From the NCBI RefSeq assembly GCF_012927085.1, contig NZ_JABBFX010000004.1:124001-188000 (forward strand): a DNA stretch of 64,000 bases. The letters run 5' to 3'. A program made the position numbers and the translations under genes. This DNA comes from Ramlibacter agri. Lineage in GTDB: Bacteria; Pseudomonadota; Gammaproteobacteria; Burkholderiales; Burkholderiaceae_C. The notes beneath the pieces were generated by a model. The model saw nothing but the letters and a program-made list of their open reading frames with translations. It made no database searches and was not told the DNA's origin. This document shows, piece after piece, positions 1-10,226 of this stretch (its first letter is position 1; the number at the start of each line of letters is the position of its first letter).

Positions 1-314
1 CGGAGCTGGCCGGCTGCCGCTGCCGGCAGGTGTCGATCGAGACGGCGCAGTCGCAGCTGGACACCCGGGTGCTGCGCGAGCTGGGCGACAAGCAGGTGCT
101 GGTCGGCTGTCTCAACCTGGACGACCCAGCCGTCGAGACGCCGGAGGAGGTCGCCGATCGCGTGCGCCGGGCGCTGGAGCACATCGCGCCGGAGCAAGTG
201 ATCCTGGCCCCGGATTGCGGCATGAAGTACCTGCCGCGCGATTCCGCGCGCGGCAAGCTCGCGGCGATGGTCCGCGCCGCCGGAATGCTCAGGCAGGAGT
301 ACCGCGCGGCCTGA
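1..314 (+). CDS. MetE-like cobalamin-independent methionine synthase family protein (3' end only)
   Basis: This is the C-terminal end of a gene that begins upstream of the window; the reading frame is open from base 3. The motif LILAPDCGMKYL-like (here VILAPDCGMKYLPR), preceded by a VETPEEVADRVRRAL helix, is the zinc-site region of the short archaeal-type MetE family (COG0620). In that family the Cys of the PDCG motif helps bind zinc and homocysteine. It is probably a methyltransferase acting on homocysteine or a related thiol. The methyl donor cannot be told from this fragment, because short MetE proteins lack the N-terminal folate domain. It converges on the adaptor gene at 324-1121, leaving only 9 bases between the stops. 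Confidence 0.75.
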   Translation, partial: ELAGCRCRQVSIETAQSQLDTRVLRELGDKQVLVGCLNLDDPAVETPEEVADRVRRALEHIAPEQVILAPDCGMKYLPRDSARGKLAAMVRAAGMLRQEYRAA

Positions 315-323
315 GCGCAGGCC

Positions 324-1121
324 TCACTGGAAACGGACGCGGCAGCGCATCCCGGCTGGCACCCGGCCTTCGCGGTTGGGCAGTTCCAGCCGCACGCCGA
401 AGGTGCCGCTCGCCGCGTCGATCACGCGGTCGACGACGCTCACGGTGCTGCGATACGTACCGGCGACGGGCGCCTCGGGCAGCACGGTGGCCTGCTGGCC
501 GCGGCGGATGCTGCCGAACAGCTTGGACGGCAGCACCACCTCCACGTGCAGCGGGTCGACCTCGGCCAGCTTCATCACGGGGTTCTTCACGGTGGCGGTG
601 GCGGCCAGCTCGCCCGGCCGCAGCAGCACCTCGACCACCACGCCGTTGAAGGGCGAGCGGATGGTGCGCAACTCAAGCGCCGCGTGGGCCCGGGTCATGT
701 CGACCTGGGCCAGGCGCTGGTTCTCGCGGGTGCGGCGCAGGTCCTCCATCGACAGCTTGTACTCGGCCTCGGCCTCGTCCAGCGCACTGGCGGACACGAA
801 CTGCTGGCGGAACAGCTCGCGGGCGCGCTCCATCTTCTTGGTGGCGAGTTCGACCCGCGCTTCGGCCACCTTGATCTCGCCGGTCATGTCGGCGCGGGTG
901 CGGGCGACGTCGAGCGCGGCCCTTTCCATGCTGGATTCGACGATGGCCAGCACCTGGCCGCGCCGAACGCTGTCGCCGCGCTGGACCTGCACGTGTTCGA
1001 TGAGGCCTTCCACCGGGCTGCGGATCTCGACGTTCTGGCGCGCCTCGATCATGCAGTCGTATTCCTGCGCGTGGACGGCCAGGGCCGCCGAGAGCAGGGC
1101 AGTCGTCGCCGCCAATCGCAT
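324..1121 (-). CDS. HlyD/RND-type periplasmic adaptor (membrane fusion) protein
   Basis: A protein of 265 residues with a cleavable signal peptide (about residues 1-19, ending AVHAQ). It has the adaptor order: half a biotinyl-lipoyl domain (IRSPVEGLIEHVQVQRGDSV), a long coiled-coil hairpin rich in Glu, Arg and Ala, the second lipoyl half (IRSPFNGVVVEV), then a beta-barrel domain. Adaptors link an inner-membrane pump to an outer-membrane channel. No cognate RND or ABC permease and no TolC-like gene is adjacent, so its partner is unknown. A longer in-frame start at 1241 exists, but it would overlap the next gene and would bury the signal peptide. I chose the Met directly before the signal peptide. 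Confidence 0.75.
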   Translation of the reverse strand: MRLAATTALLSAALAVHAQEYDCMIEARQNVEIRSPVEGLIEHVQVQRGDSVRRGQVLAIVESSMERAALDVARTRADMTGEIKVAEARVELATKKMERARELFRQQFVSASALDEAEAEYKLSMEDLRRTRENQRLAQVDMTRAHAALELRTIRSPFNGVVVEVLLRPGELAATATVKNPVMKLAEVDPLHVEVVLPSKLFGSIRRGQQATVLPEAPVAGTYRSTVSVVDRVIDAASGTFGVRLELPNREGRVPAGMRCRVRFQ

Positions 1122-1195
1122 CCGCACCGCAAGCCTCCTGCCCGGCATTGTTTCGGGCCATCCTAAGCGGCATCGGGCTCGGCGACAATGGCGGG

Positions 1196-2053
1196 ATGCC
1201 ATCATCTCCGCTGATCCGATACCTTCCGGGCAGCGCGCCACTGGTCCTGGATTCGCCGCACAGCGGCGTCGCCTACCCCGCGGACTTCGGCCATGCCTGC
1301 GAGCTGGCCGTGCTGCGGCAGGCCGAAGACACCCATGTGGAGAAGCTGTACGACTTCGCGCCCGCCCTGGGCGTGGCCTGGGTCGAGGCTCTGTTTCCGC
1401 GCAGCTACATCGACGTGAACCGCAACACCACCGAGGTGGACGTGACGCTCCTGGAGGACGCCTGGTCCGACGCCGTCGAAACCGACCCCAAGGCCTTGAA
1501 CAAGGTCCGCCTGGGCAAGGGCCTGATCTGGCGCATGACCGACGACGGCGTGCCCATCTACGACCGCAAGCTGACGGCGGCGGAGCTCCGCGAGCGCATC
1601 GACCGCTGCTGGCGGCCTTACCACCAGGCGGTGGAAGAGTCCATTGACGCCGCCCACGCGCGCTACGGCTACAGCATCCACCTAAATTGCCACTCGATGC
1701 CGGCGGTGGCCTCGACCTATGCCACCGATTTCCCCGGCCTGGCCCACGCTGATTTCGTCATCGGCGACCGGGACGGCACGACGGCCGATCCGGCGCTGTC
1801 GCAGCGGCTGTGCGACATCCTGCGCGGCTTCGGCTACGACGTCTCGTACAACCACCCGTACAAGGGCGTGGAACTGGTGCGCCGCTACGGCAAGCCCGCG
1901 GCACAGCGCCACAGCATCCAGGTCGAATTGAATCGCAAGCTGTACATGGACGAAGCCACGCTGCAGCCGAACGCCGGCTTCGAGACCCTGCACGCCAACT
2001 TGCGCCGAATGGTCGAACAGCTGCTGGCCACCGACCCGAGGAAGCTCGCCTGA
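1196..2053 (+). CDS. N-formylglutamate amidohydrolase (HutG-like)
   Basis: A 285-residue cytosolic hydrolase of the N-formylglutamate amidohydrolase family (Pfam FGase), which releases formate from N-formylglutamate at the end of one histidine-degradation route. Recognisable segments are the SPHSG motif near residue 20, YIDVNRN, and HLNCHSMP in the metal-site region. No other hut genes are in the window, so its physiological substrate is uncertain. I chose ATG 1196. An in-frame start at 1148 would overlap the divergent adaptor leader. A GACAAT -10-like hexamer at 1184-1189 would place +1 on the ATG itself. Its TGA overlaps the ATG of the next gene, which indicates translational coupling. Confidence 0.8.
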   Translation: MPSSPLIRYLPGSAPLVLDSPHSGVAYPADFGHACELAVLRQAEDTHVEKLYDFAPALGVAWVEALFPRSYIDVNRNTTEVDVTLLEDAWSDAVETDPKALNKVRLGKGLIWRMTDDGVPIYDRKLTAAELRERIDRCWRPYHQAVEESIDAAHARYGYSIHLNCHSMPAVASTYATDFPGLAHADFVIGDRDGTTADPALSQRLCDILRGFGYDVSYNHPYKGVELVRRYGKPAAQRHSIQVELNRKLYMDEATLQPNAGFETLHANLRRMVEQLLATDPRKLA

Positions 2054-3165
2054 TGGACCGCGTCGGCGCGCTGGTGATCGGCGCGGGCGTGGTGGGGCTG
2101 GCCGTCGCACGGGCGCTGGCCCAGGCCGGCCGCGAGACGATCGTGGCCGAGGCGGCCGACGGCATCGGTCAGGGCGTGAGCTCGCGCAACAGCGAGGTGA
2201 TCCACGCCGGCCTCTACTACCAGCCCGGTTCGCTGAAGGCGAAGCTGTGCGTGCGCGGCAAGGAGCTGCTCTATGCGCTGTGCGCCTCGCATGGCGTGGA
2301 GCACCGCCGCTGCGGCAAGCTGACGGTAGCCAACAGCGAGGCGGAAGTGGCTGCCCTGCGCGCGCTGCAGGACCGCGCGGCTGCCAACGGCGTACCGGTC
2401 CAGTTTCTGGAGCAACGCGAAGCGCTCGCCCTGGAGCCGGAACTGCGCTGCATCGCGGCGCTTTCCTCGCCCAGCACCGGCATCGTCGACAGCCACGGCT
2501 TCATGCTGGCCTTGCAGGGCGACCTGGAACGCGCCGGCGGCATGATGGCCTTCGGCTCGCGCGTCGTGTCGACGCGCCTGTCCACCCGTGCCAGCGAGCC
2601 GCACCTGGTGCGCTTCGCCGACGGCAGCGAGCTGGCCTGCGACCTGCTGGTGAACTCCGCGGCGCTGCATGCGCCCGCGCTGGCGCGCAGCTTCGAGGGC
2701 CTGGACGCCCGCTTCGTGCCGCGCGAGTGGTTCGCCAAGGGCAACTACTATGCGCTGGCGGGGCGGGCGCCTTTCACGCACCTGATCTACCCGGCGCCGG
2801 CCGATGCGCACCTGGGCACGCACCTGACTCTGGACCTGGGTGGCCAGGCCAAGTTCGGGCCGGACATCGAATGGCTGGACGTGCGCACGCCGGAGGAGAT
2901 CGACTACCAGGTCGATCCGGCGCGCTCCGAAGGCTTCTACGCCGAGGTGCGGCGCTACTGGCCGGGCCTGCCGGATGGCGCGCTGGCGCCCAGCTACAGC
3001 GGCGTGCGGCCGAAGATCCACGCACCGAACGAGAAGGCGCCGGATTTCCGCATCGACCTGCCGGCCTTCCATGGCGTTCCGGGCCTCGTGAACCTGTTCG
3101 GCATCGAATCGCCGGGGCTCACGAGTTCCATGGCGATCGCGGAACTCGTCGCCGCGTCAATGTGA
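2053..3165 (+). CDS. FAD-dependent oxidoreductase, L-2-hydroxyglutarate oxidase-like
   Basis: A 370-residue DAO-superfamily flavoprotein. The FAD-binding dinucleotide motif GAGVVG is at residues 10-15, followed by the [11 protein letters not shown] segment typical of the LhgO/L2HGDH group and the [10 protein letters not shown] segment of the substrate domain. Known members oxidise L-2-hydroxyglutarate to 2-oxoglutarate and pass electrons to quinone. The match is at family level, so another 2-hydroxyacid or amino-acid substrate remains possible. It starts in TGATG overlap with the amidohydrolase, so the two are one operon. Both products would feed the glutamate and 2-oxoglutarate pool. The stop lies 3 bases from the convergent pyrD stop. 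Confidence 0.75.
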   Translation: MDRVGALVIGAGVVGLAVARALAQAGRETIVAEAADGIGQGVSSRNSEVIHAGLYYQPGSLKAKLCVRGKELLYALCASHGVEHRRCGKLTVANSEAEVAALRALQDRAAANGVPVQFLEQREALALEPELRCIAALSSPSTGIVDSHGFMLALQGDLERAGGMMAFGSRVVSTRLSTRASEPHLVRFADGSELACDLLVNSAALHAPALARSFEGLDARFVPREWFAKGNYYALAGRAPFTHLIYPAPADAHLGTHLTLDLGGQAKFGPDIEWLDVRTPEEIDYQVDPARSEGFYAEVRRYWPGLPDGALAPSYSGVRPKIHAPNEKAPDFRIDLPAFHGVPGLVNLFGIESPGLTSSMAIAELVAASM

Positions 3166-3168
3166 CGC

Positions 3169-4215
3169 TCACGCGCGCCGCTGCCGCTGGAAGGCGCGCG
3201 CCACTTCGTCGATCAGCTCCGGGCCGCGATAGATCAGGCCCGTGTAGATCTGCACCACGTCGGCGCCGGCCTGCAGCTTGGACAGCGCGTCCTGCGCGCT
3301 CAGGATGCCGCCCACGCCGATGATCGGGAAGCCCGCGCCCAGCGCCGCGCGCAGCTGCGCGATGACTCGGTTGCTGGCCGCCAGCACCGGCGCGCCGCTC
3401 AAGCCGCCCGTTTCTTCCGCGTGAGGAAGCCCCTTCACCGCATCGCGCGAAATCGTGGTGTTGGTGGCGACCACGCCATCCATGCCGTGGCGGCGCAAGG
3501 TCGCGGCGATCACCTGCACCTGCGCTTCGTCGAGATCGGGCGCGATCTTGACGAAGATCGGCACCCGCCGGCCATGCTGCTGCGCGAGTTGCTCGCGCCT
3601 CTCTGCCACCGCGGAGAGCAGGGCGTCCAGCGCCTCGTCGCTTTGCAGCGCCCGCAGGTTCTTGGTGTTGGGGCTGGAGATGTTGACCGTGACGTAGTCG
3701 GCGTGCGGATACACGCCTTCCAGCGCGATCAGGTAGTCGCTGGTGGCCGCCTCGATCGGCGTCGCCGCGTTCTTGCCGATGTTCAGGCCCAGGATGCGGC
3801 CCTTGCGGCGGAAGCTGGAGCGCTGGACGTTGGCGACGAAGGCATCCAGCCCGTCGTTGTTGAAACCCAGGCGGTTGATCAGCGCGTTGGCCTGCGGCAG
3901 CCGGAACATCCGCGGCTTGGGGTTGCCCGGCTGCGGCTTGGGCGTCACCGTGCCCACCTCGACGAACCCGAAACCCATCGCCCCCAGCCCGTCGATGCAG
4001 CGCGCGTTCTTGTCCAGGCCGGCTGCCAGGCCCACCCGGTTGGGGAAACGCAGGCCGGCCAGCTCGATCGGGTCGGCCACGAAGCGGTTGCTGTAGGCCA
4101 TGGCCAGCGGCGTGCCCTGGAGCCGGGCCAGCGAGCCCAGGGTCAGCTCGTGGGCGGTTTCCGGGTCGAACCCGAACAGGAAAGGCCGGGCCAGGCCGTA
4201 GGGAAGGAGGGACAT
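3169..4215 (-). CDS. pyrD: Quinone-dependent dihydroorotate dehydrogenase (class 2)
   Basis: A 348-residue FMN enzyme that oxidises dihydroorotate to orotate in pyrimidine synthesis while reducing membrane quinone. The amphipathic N-terminal helix of class 2 enzymes is present ([20 protein letters not shown]). It is followed by the barrel with [14 protein letters not shown] and with [11 protein letters not shown], which carries the catalytic Ser region, and by the C-terminal phosphate-binding segments IIGVGGI and [11 protein letters not shown]. Length and motif order are normal. It is divergent from rpiA with only 44 bases between the two starts, so the promoters must overlap or be very compact. 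Confidence 0.96.
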   Translation of the reverse strand: MSLLPYGLARPFLFGFDPETAHELTLGSLARLQGTPLAMAYSNRFVADPIELAGLRFPNRVGLAAGLDKNARCIDGLGAMGFGFVEVGTVTPKPQPGNPKPRMFRLPQANALINRLGFNNDGLDAFVANVQRSSFRRKGRILGLNIGKNAATPIEAATSDYLIALEGVYPHADYVTVNISSPNTKNLRALQSDEALDALLSAVAERREQLAQQHGRRVPIFVKIAPDLDEAQVQVIAATLRRHGMDGVVATNTTISRDAVKGLPHAEETGGLSGAPVLAASNRVIAQLRAALGAGFPIIGVGGILSAQDALSKLQAGADVVQIYTGLIYRGPELIDEVARAFQRQRRA

Positions 4216-4259
4216 CCGATAATTCCGGTTTCTTCAACAGACGAACCGGGGATTGTCGC

Positions 4260-4931
4260 GTGACGCAGGACGAACTCAAGACTTTGGTGGGCCGGGCGGC
4301 GCTGCAGTACGTGGTGCCCGGCGAGATCGTGGGCGTGGGGACCGGCTCCACGGTCAACAAGTTCATCGAGGCCCTGGCCGGCATGAAGGACCGCATTCCG
4401 GGCGCCGTTTCCAGCTCGGTGGCCTCCACGGAGCGCCTGCAGGCGCTGGGCATCCGCGTGTTCGACAGCAACGAGGTGCGCGAGCTGGCGGTCTACATCG
4501 ACGGCGCCGACGAGATCGACGGCCGCGGCTACATGGTCAAGGGCGGCGGCGCGGCGCTCACGCGCGAGAAGATCGTCGCGGCGCAGTCGCGCCGCTTCGT
4601 CTGCATCGCTGACGAATCGAAGAAGGTCGAATTCCTGGGCAAGTTCCCGCTGCCGGTGGAGGTGATCCCGATGGCGACCCAGCGCATCGTGCGCCAGTTC
4701 GAGGCCATGGGCGGGACGGCCCAGGTGCGGCAGAAGGACGGCCAGCCGCTGGTCACCGACAACGGCCAGCACATCCTGGACGTCACCGGCCTGCAGATCC
4801 GCGAGCCGCTTGCCTTCGAGAGCGAAGTGAACCAGTGGCCGGGCGTGGTGACCGTGGGCGTGTTCGCCCACCAGAAGGCCTCGGTGTGCCTCCTGGGGAC
4901 GGCGTCCGGCGTGCGGACGATAGCGTACTAG
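4260..4931 (+). CDS. rpiA: Ribose-5-phosphate isomerase A
   Basis: A 223-residue cytosolic enzyme interconverting ribose 5-phosphate and ribulose 5-phosphate in the non-oxidative pentose phosphate pathway. Family motifs are complete: [14 protein letters not shown] for phosphate binding, YIDGADEID with the catalytic Asp, and [11 protein letters not shown] with the catalytic Glu and Lys. The start is GTG; no ATG gives the correct N-terminus. Its TAG stop overlaps the stop codon of the convergent DUF4124 gene within a shared CTAG. Confidence 0.96.
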   Translation: MTQDELKTLVGRAALQYVVPGEIVGVGTGSTVNKFIEALAGMKDRIPGAVSSSVASTERLQALGIRVFDSNEVRELAVYIDGADEIDGRGYMVKGGGAALTREKIVAAQSRRFVCIADESKKVEFLGKFPLPVEVIPMATQRIVRQFEAMGGTAQVRQKDGQPLVTDNGQHILDVTGLQIREPLAFESEVNQWPGVVTVGVFAHQKASVCLLGTASGVRTIAY

Positions 4932-5566
4932 AAGCGGATCCCGGCCGGGTTGTCGGCCGTGGTGGCGGGCGGGGCGTCGGGCACGGGGGCCACGGCGGGT
5001 GCCTGCGGCGCCGCGGCGGCGGCCGCGGGTTGGGCCTGCTGCACCGCCACCATCGGCGTGGGCGCCGGGTTGCGGTAGCCCGAAGGCAGCTTCGACGCCT
5101 TCGGGTAGCCAGCGGCGTCCAGGTACTGCGACCACTCGGTCTCCGAGTAGCCATGCAGCTGCTGGCCGCCGATGGTCAGGAAGGGCACCCGCACCTCGCC
5201 CGAGAGCTTGCGCAGGGCGGCCGCATCGTCGTTGGTGCTGACCGTCTTCTCGGAATAGGGAATGCCGCGGCCGGACAGGAAGTTGCGCGCGCTGTTGCAG
5301 GGCGCGCAATCGGTGCCGGTGTACAGCGTGACCGGGTACTTGCCCGCAGCGGTGCGCACGTCATAGGGCAGGCCGCCGCCGGCGTTCGCCGTGTTGCCGC
5401 CGGCCGGCGCTGCTGCCGCCGGCTTGGCGGCAGTTTCTGCCGGAGGCCGGTCGGAGAAAGTCACCTTGCCGTCCGGCCCGACGATGCGATAGACCTGTGC
5501 CGAAGCTCCCAGGCTGGTCGCGCAGAGCGCGGCCAACACCATGCGTTGCATGGAAACAGACGCCAT
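4928..5566 (-). CDS. Secreted DUF4124 and glutaredoxin-domain protein
   Basis: A 212-residue exported protein. It has a signal peptide (about 1-24, ending GASAQ), a DUF4124 segment ([18 protein letters not shown]), an Ala/Gly-rich linker, and a glutaredoxin-like domain. The redox motif is CAPC in [16 protein letters not shown], and a VPFLTIGGQ cis-Pro segment follows. The C-terminus is a long Ala/Pro-rich tail. It is probably a periplasmic thiol-disulfide protein, but no substrate can be named. ATG 5566 is chosen because the signal peptide begins there; the open frame extends further upstream without signal-like sequence. The distance to the M3 peptidase gene upstream is 34 bases, so the two are probably cotranscribed. 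Confidence 0.8.
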   Translation of the reverse strand: MASVSMQRMVLAALCATSLGASAQVYRIVGPDGKVTFSDRPPAETAAKPAAAAPAGGNTANAGGGLPYDVRTAAGKYPVTLYTGTDCAPCNSARNFLSGRGIPYSEKTVSTNDDAAALRKLSGEVRVPFLTIGGQQLHGYSETEWSQYLDAAGYPKASKLPSGYRNPAPTPMVAVQQAQPAAAAAAPQAPAVAPVPDAPPATTADNPAGIRF

Positions 5567-5600
5567 CTTCCTTCCTCCAGCTCCCGTTCGTTGTAGATGT

Positions 5601-7622
5601 TCAGGCCATCCCCTGGTGGCGCAGCAGGGCGTCCAGCGTCGGTTCGCGGCCGCGGAAGGCCTTGAACGACTCCATCGCGGGACGGCTGCCGCCGGCCTCC
5701 AGGATGGCCTGGCGGTATTTTCGCCCGGTTTGCACGCTCGGCAAGCCGTCCTTACCCGCCGTTTCCTCGAAGGCGGCATAAGCGTCGGCGGAAAGCACCT
5801 CGGCCCACTTGTAGCTGTAGTAGCCCGCGGCATAGCCGCCGGCGAAGATGTGGCTGAAGGTGTGCGCCATGCGGTTGAACGCCGGCGGCTGCAGCACCGC
5901 CACTTCTTCGCGCACCTGCTGCAGCAGCGGCATGATGTCCGATTGCGGGTCGTGCGACGTGTGCAGCAGCATGTCGAACAGCGCGAATTCGATCTGGCGC
6001 AGGGTGGCCAGCCCGCTCTGGAAGTTCTTGGCGGCCAGCATCTTGTCGAACAGTTCGCGCGGCAGCGGCTCGCCGGTATCCACGTGGGCCGTCATGTGCT
6101 TCAGCACGCCCCATTCCCAGCAGAAGTTCTCCATGAACTGGCTGGGGAGCTCCACCGCGTCCCATTCCACGCCGCTGATGCCCGAGACGTCGCGCTCGTT
6201 CACCTGCGTCAGCATGTGGTGCAGGCCGTGGCCGGACTCATGAAAAAGGGTGATCACATCGTCGTGCGTAAGCAACGGTGGCTTGCCTTCGACGCCCTCG
6301 GCGAAGTTGCAGACCAGCTGCGCCACCGGCGTCTGGAGCTGGCCGCTGTCCGGCCGCAGCCAGCGGGCGCGGACGTCGTCCATCCAGGCGCCACCGCGCT
6401 TGCCGGTGCGGGCGTTGGGGTCCAGGTAGAACTGGCCAACGAGCTTGCCGGCCCGCTCGATGCGGTAGAACTCCACGGCGGGGTTCCAGACCGGGGCGTA
6501 GTCGCGGCGGATTTCCACCTCGAACAGGGTCTCGACGATCTTGAACAGGCCGGCCAGCACCTTGGGCGCCGTGAAGTACTGCTTGACCTCCTGCTCGCTG
6601 AAGGAATAGCGCTCCTCCTTCAGCTTCTCGCCGATGTACGGATAGTCCCAGGCCTGTGGATCGGTGATCCCCAGCTTGGCCGCTGCGAACTCGCGCAGGT
6701 CGTCCACGTCCTTCTGGGCGTAGGGCTTGGCACGCCGGGCAAGGTCGCGCAGGAACTGGATGACCTGGTCGGGGGAGTCGGCCATCTTCGGCACCAGCGA
6801 GACTTCGCCAAAGTTGCGGTAGCCGAGGAGCTTCGCTTCTTCCTGGCGGAGAGCCAGGATCTCCTTGATCAGCGCCGAGTTGTCGAACTTCGGGTCGCCC
6901 TGGTCGCTGGCCCGCGTGACGTAGGCGCGATACAGGCGCTCGCGCAGCGCGCGGTTGGTGCCGAACTGCATCACGGGCAGGTAGCTGGGCATCTTCAGCG
7001 TCAGCTTGTGGCCGGGCTTGCCCTCGGCTTCGGCGGCGGCTCGGGCGGCCTGCACCACGTCTTCCGGCACGCCATCGAGCTCGCTGGCGTCGCCGTAATA
7101 GGCAAAGGCGTCGGTTGCGTCCAGCGCGTTCTCGCTGAACTTCTGCGTCAGTTCGGCCGAGCGCTCCTGGATGGCGGCGAAGCGCTCCTTGGCGGCGCCG
7201 GCGAGCTCCGCACCGGACAGGCGGAAGTTGCGCAGCGCGTTCTTGTGCGCCTGCTGCTGCTCCGGCGTCAGCCTGGCGGCGTCGATGGCCTTGTACTTGG
7301 CGTACAGCTTCTCGTCCGCGCCCAGGCGGGTCCAGAAGTCGGTGACCTTGGGCAGGGCCTCGTTGTAGGCGGCGCGCAGCTCCGGCGTGTCCGCCACCGC
7401 GTTGAGGTGGCCCACGACGCCCCAGGCGCGGCCCAGGCGTTCGGTGGCGACGTCCAGCACCTTGGCGATGGCGCTCCAGTCGGCGGGGAAGGCGGAATCG
7501 GTGACGGCCGCCAGCGCGCGGTCCGCCTGGCCCAGCAATTCGTCCATCGCCGGCACGACGTGCTCGGGCTTGACCTGGTCGAACAGGGGGAGGTCTTGGA
7601 AGTCCAGGAGGGGATTGCTCAT
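5601..7622 (-). CDS. prlC: M3-family zinc metallopeptidase (oligopeptidase A type)
   Basis: A 673-residue cytoplasmic peptidase that degrades oligopeptides, including cleaved signal peptides in E. coli. The zinc motif HESGH is at residues 461-465 within TLFHESGHGLHH, and the downstream third zinc-ligand helix (ISGVEWDAVELPSQFMENF) is present. Length is normal for OpdA. Another in-frame ATG lies three codons upstream at 7631; MSNPLLDFQDLPLFD is the usual family N-terminus. It follows livF at a 70-base distance and may be read from its own promoter. Confidence 0.92.
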   Translation of the reverse strand: MSNPLLDFQDLPLFDQVKPEHVVPAMDELLGQADRALAAVTDSAFPADWSAIAKVLDVATERLGRAWGVVGHLNAVADTPELRAAYNEALPKVTDFWTRLGADEKLYAKYKAIDAARLTPEQQQAHKNALRNFRLSGAELAGAAKERFAAIQERSAELTQKFSENALDATDAFAYYGDASELDGVPEDVVQAARAAAEAEGKPGHKLTLKMPSYLPVMQFGTNRALRERLYRAYVTRASDQGDPKFDNSALIKEILALRQEEAKLLGYRNFGEVSLVPKMADSPDQVIQFLRDLARRAKPYAQKDVDDLREFAAAKLGITDPQAWDYPYIGEKLKEERYSFSEQEVKQYFTAPKVLAGLFKIVETLFEVEIRRDYAPVWNPAVEFYRIERAGKLVGQFYLDPNARTGKRGGAWMDDVRARWLRPDSGQLQTPVAQLVCNFAEGVEGKPPLLTHDDVITLFHESGHGLHHMLTQVNERDVSGISGVEWDAVELPSQFMENFCWEWGVLKHMTAHVDTGEPLPRELFDKMLAAKNFQSGLATLRQIEFALFDMLLHTSHDPQSDIMPLLQQVREEVAVLQPPAFNRMAHTFSHIFAGGYAAGYYSYKWAEVLSADAYAAFEETAGKDGLPSVQTGRKYRQAILEAGGSRPAMESFKAFRGREPTLDALLRHQGMA

Positions 7623-7692
7623 GCCGTCCATTTTGAGGCAGGCGGCGACTCTTCAATGCCCTTGCGGGCATTGGCAATTCCGATAGTGGCGA

Positions 7693-8387
<695 letters not shown>

Positions 8388-8391
<4 letters not shown>

Positions 8392-10226
8392 GCGGCCACC
8401 GCCTCGTGCACGCCGCCCAGGTAGGCTTCCTGGACCAGCGTGTTGGCCTTGATCTCTTCGGGCGTGCCTTCGACCAGCAGCTTGCCTTCCTGCAGCACTG
8501 TGATGCGCTCGGCGAGTTCGAACAGGGCGTCCATGTCGTGGTCGATGATCACAAGCGTGCGCCCCTTGGCGATGGTCTTGAGCAGGGCCACGGTCTCGAC
8601 GCGCTCGCTGGGGCTCATGCCGGCCAGCGGCTCGTCCAGCAACAGCAGGCTGGGCGAGGAGGCGAGAGCGAGGCCGATCTCGAGCCGGCGCTTTTCGCCA
8701 TAGGCCAGTTCCGCCACCGGCGCATCGGCGCGGGCGGTGAGGTGGACGAGCGCCAGCGTGTGCTCCACCTGTTCGCGCAGGCCAGGCACCTTGTCCGGGC
8801 TGCGCAGCAGGTCGAGGCGGAACTTGCCGCGCAGCTCCGCCAGCGCGGCGATCGTCACGTTCTGGCGCACCGTGAGCTTGTTGAACAGCTGGTTGACCTG
8901 GTAGCTCTTGGTCAGGCCCAGCTGGCAGACGTCGGTGACGTCCATGCCGGTGATGTCGCGGCCTTCGAAGACGATGCGGCCCGAGGTCGGCGGGATCTCG
9001 CAGGTGAGCATCTTGAAGAAGGTGGACTTGCCAGCGCCGTTGGGGCCGATGATGCCGCGCAGTTCGCCGGCGTTCACGGTGAAGTCGATGCCCTGGTTGG
9101 CGACCACGCCGCCGAAGCGCTTGGTGAGGCCGGTGGCCTGCAGCAGCGGGCCCTGGTAGTCCTTGTTCGCGTGGTGGGTGGCGCGCATCGGCATCACCAG
9201 CGGCTGCGCCGGCGCAGCGACGGGGGCGGCGGCTTGTTCCGCCGGCTTGCGTTTGCCACCCGTGACCAGCAGCCACAGGTCGCGCAGGCCGCCCAGGATG
9301 CCCTGGCGCAGGAAGCACACCAGCAGCACGAACACCACGCCCAGCACCAGCTTCCAGGCCGCGCCCAGGCCCAGCGAGGCCTGCAGGAAGTCCTGCAGGA
9401 ACAGCCAGACGCCTGCGCCCAGCAGCGGACCGACCAGGGTGCCGCGGCCGCCGATCACCGTCTGCATGATCAGCTGGCCCGAGGTCTCGAACATGAAGGC
9501 GTCCGGCGGCATGAAGGCCTGCAGCACGCCCAGCAGGCCGCCGGCGATGCCGGCATAAGCCGCGGCGATGACGAAGGCTGTGCGCTTGTACGACTGCACG
9601 TTGTGGCCCACGGCGGCCGCGCGCAGCGGGTTTTCGCGGATCGCCTCGAACACGGCGCCGACCGGCGAGCGCACGATGCGCAATGCAATCACCAGCCCGA
9701 CGAAGTAGCAGAAGGCCAGGAAGGGGTAGAGCGACCAGCCGGAGGTGAAGTTCAGCGTGAGGAAGCCCAGGTTCAGCACCGGGTTCGGCACGCCCGGCAG
9801 GCCGTTCTCGCCGCCGGTGAAGTCCGACAGCGGATTGAACTCGACGAAGAAAAAGATCTCGGCGATGGCCACCGTGATCATCGCGAAGTAGATGCCGGTG
9901 CGTCGCAGCGCCAGCAGGCCGATCAGGTAGCCGACCACTGCCGCGGCCACCATGCCGATGATCAGTGCCAGCAGCACGCTGGGAAAGCCGGCCTTCGTGA
10001 GCAGCCAGGCGGCGACGAAGCCGCCCGTGCCGTAGAAGGCCGACTGGCCGAAGGACAGCAGGCCGGTGTAGCCGAACAGGATGTCGAAGCCCAGGCCGAA
10101 CAGGCCCCAGACCAGCACGCGGTTGACGGTATTGGGCGCCGCGCCGAGCAGCGGCAGCACGAAGGGTGCCGCCACCAGCAGCACCGCGGCGACGATCTCC
10201 AGCAGGAAGCGGTTGCGACGCGTCAC
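8388..10226 (-). CDS. Fused LivM permease and LivG ATPase of a HAAT-type ABC importer
   Basis: A single 612-residue reading frame joining two proteins that are separate in E. coli. Residues 1 to about 325 are a multi-spanning LivM permease (NRVLVWGLFGLGFDILFGYT, then the GGRGTLVGPLLGA motif near the end). An Ala/Pro-rich cytoplasmic linker follows, then a LivG ATPase with Walker A GPNGAGKST, the LivG-type YGEKRRLEIGLAL signature and Walker B LLLLDEPLAGM. The frame is continuous, with no stop or shift at the junction. The fusion fixes a 1:1 ratio of this permease and ATPase. It overlaps livH by 4 bases and livF by 4 bases. Confidence 0.93.
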
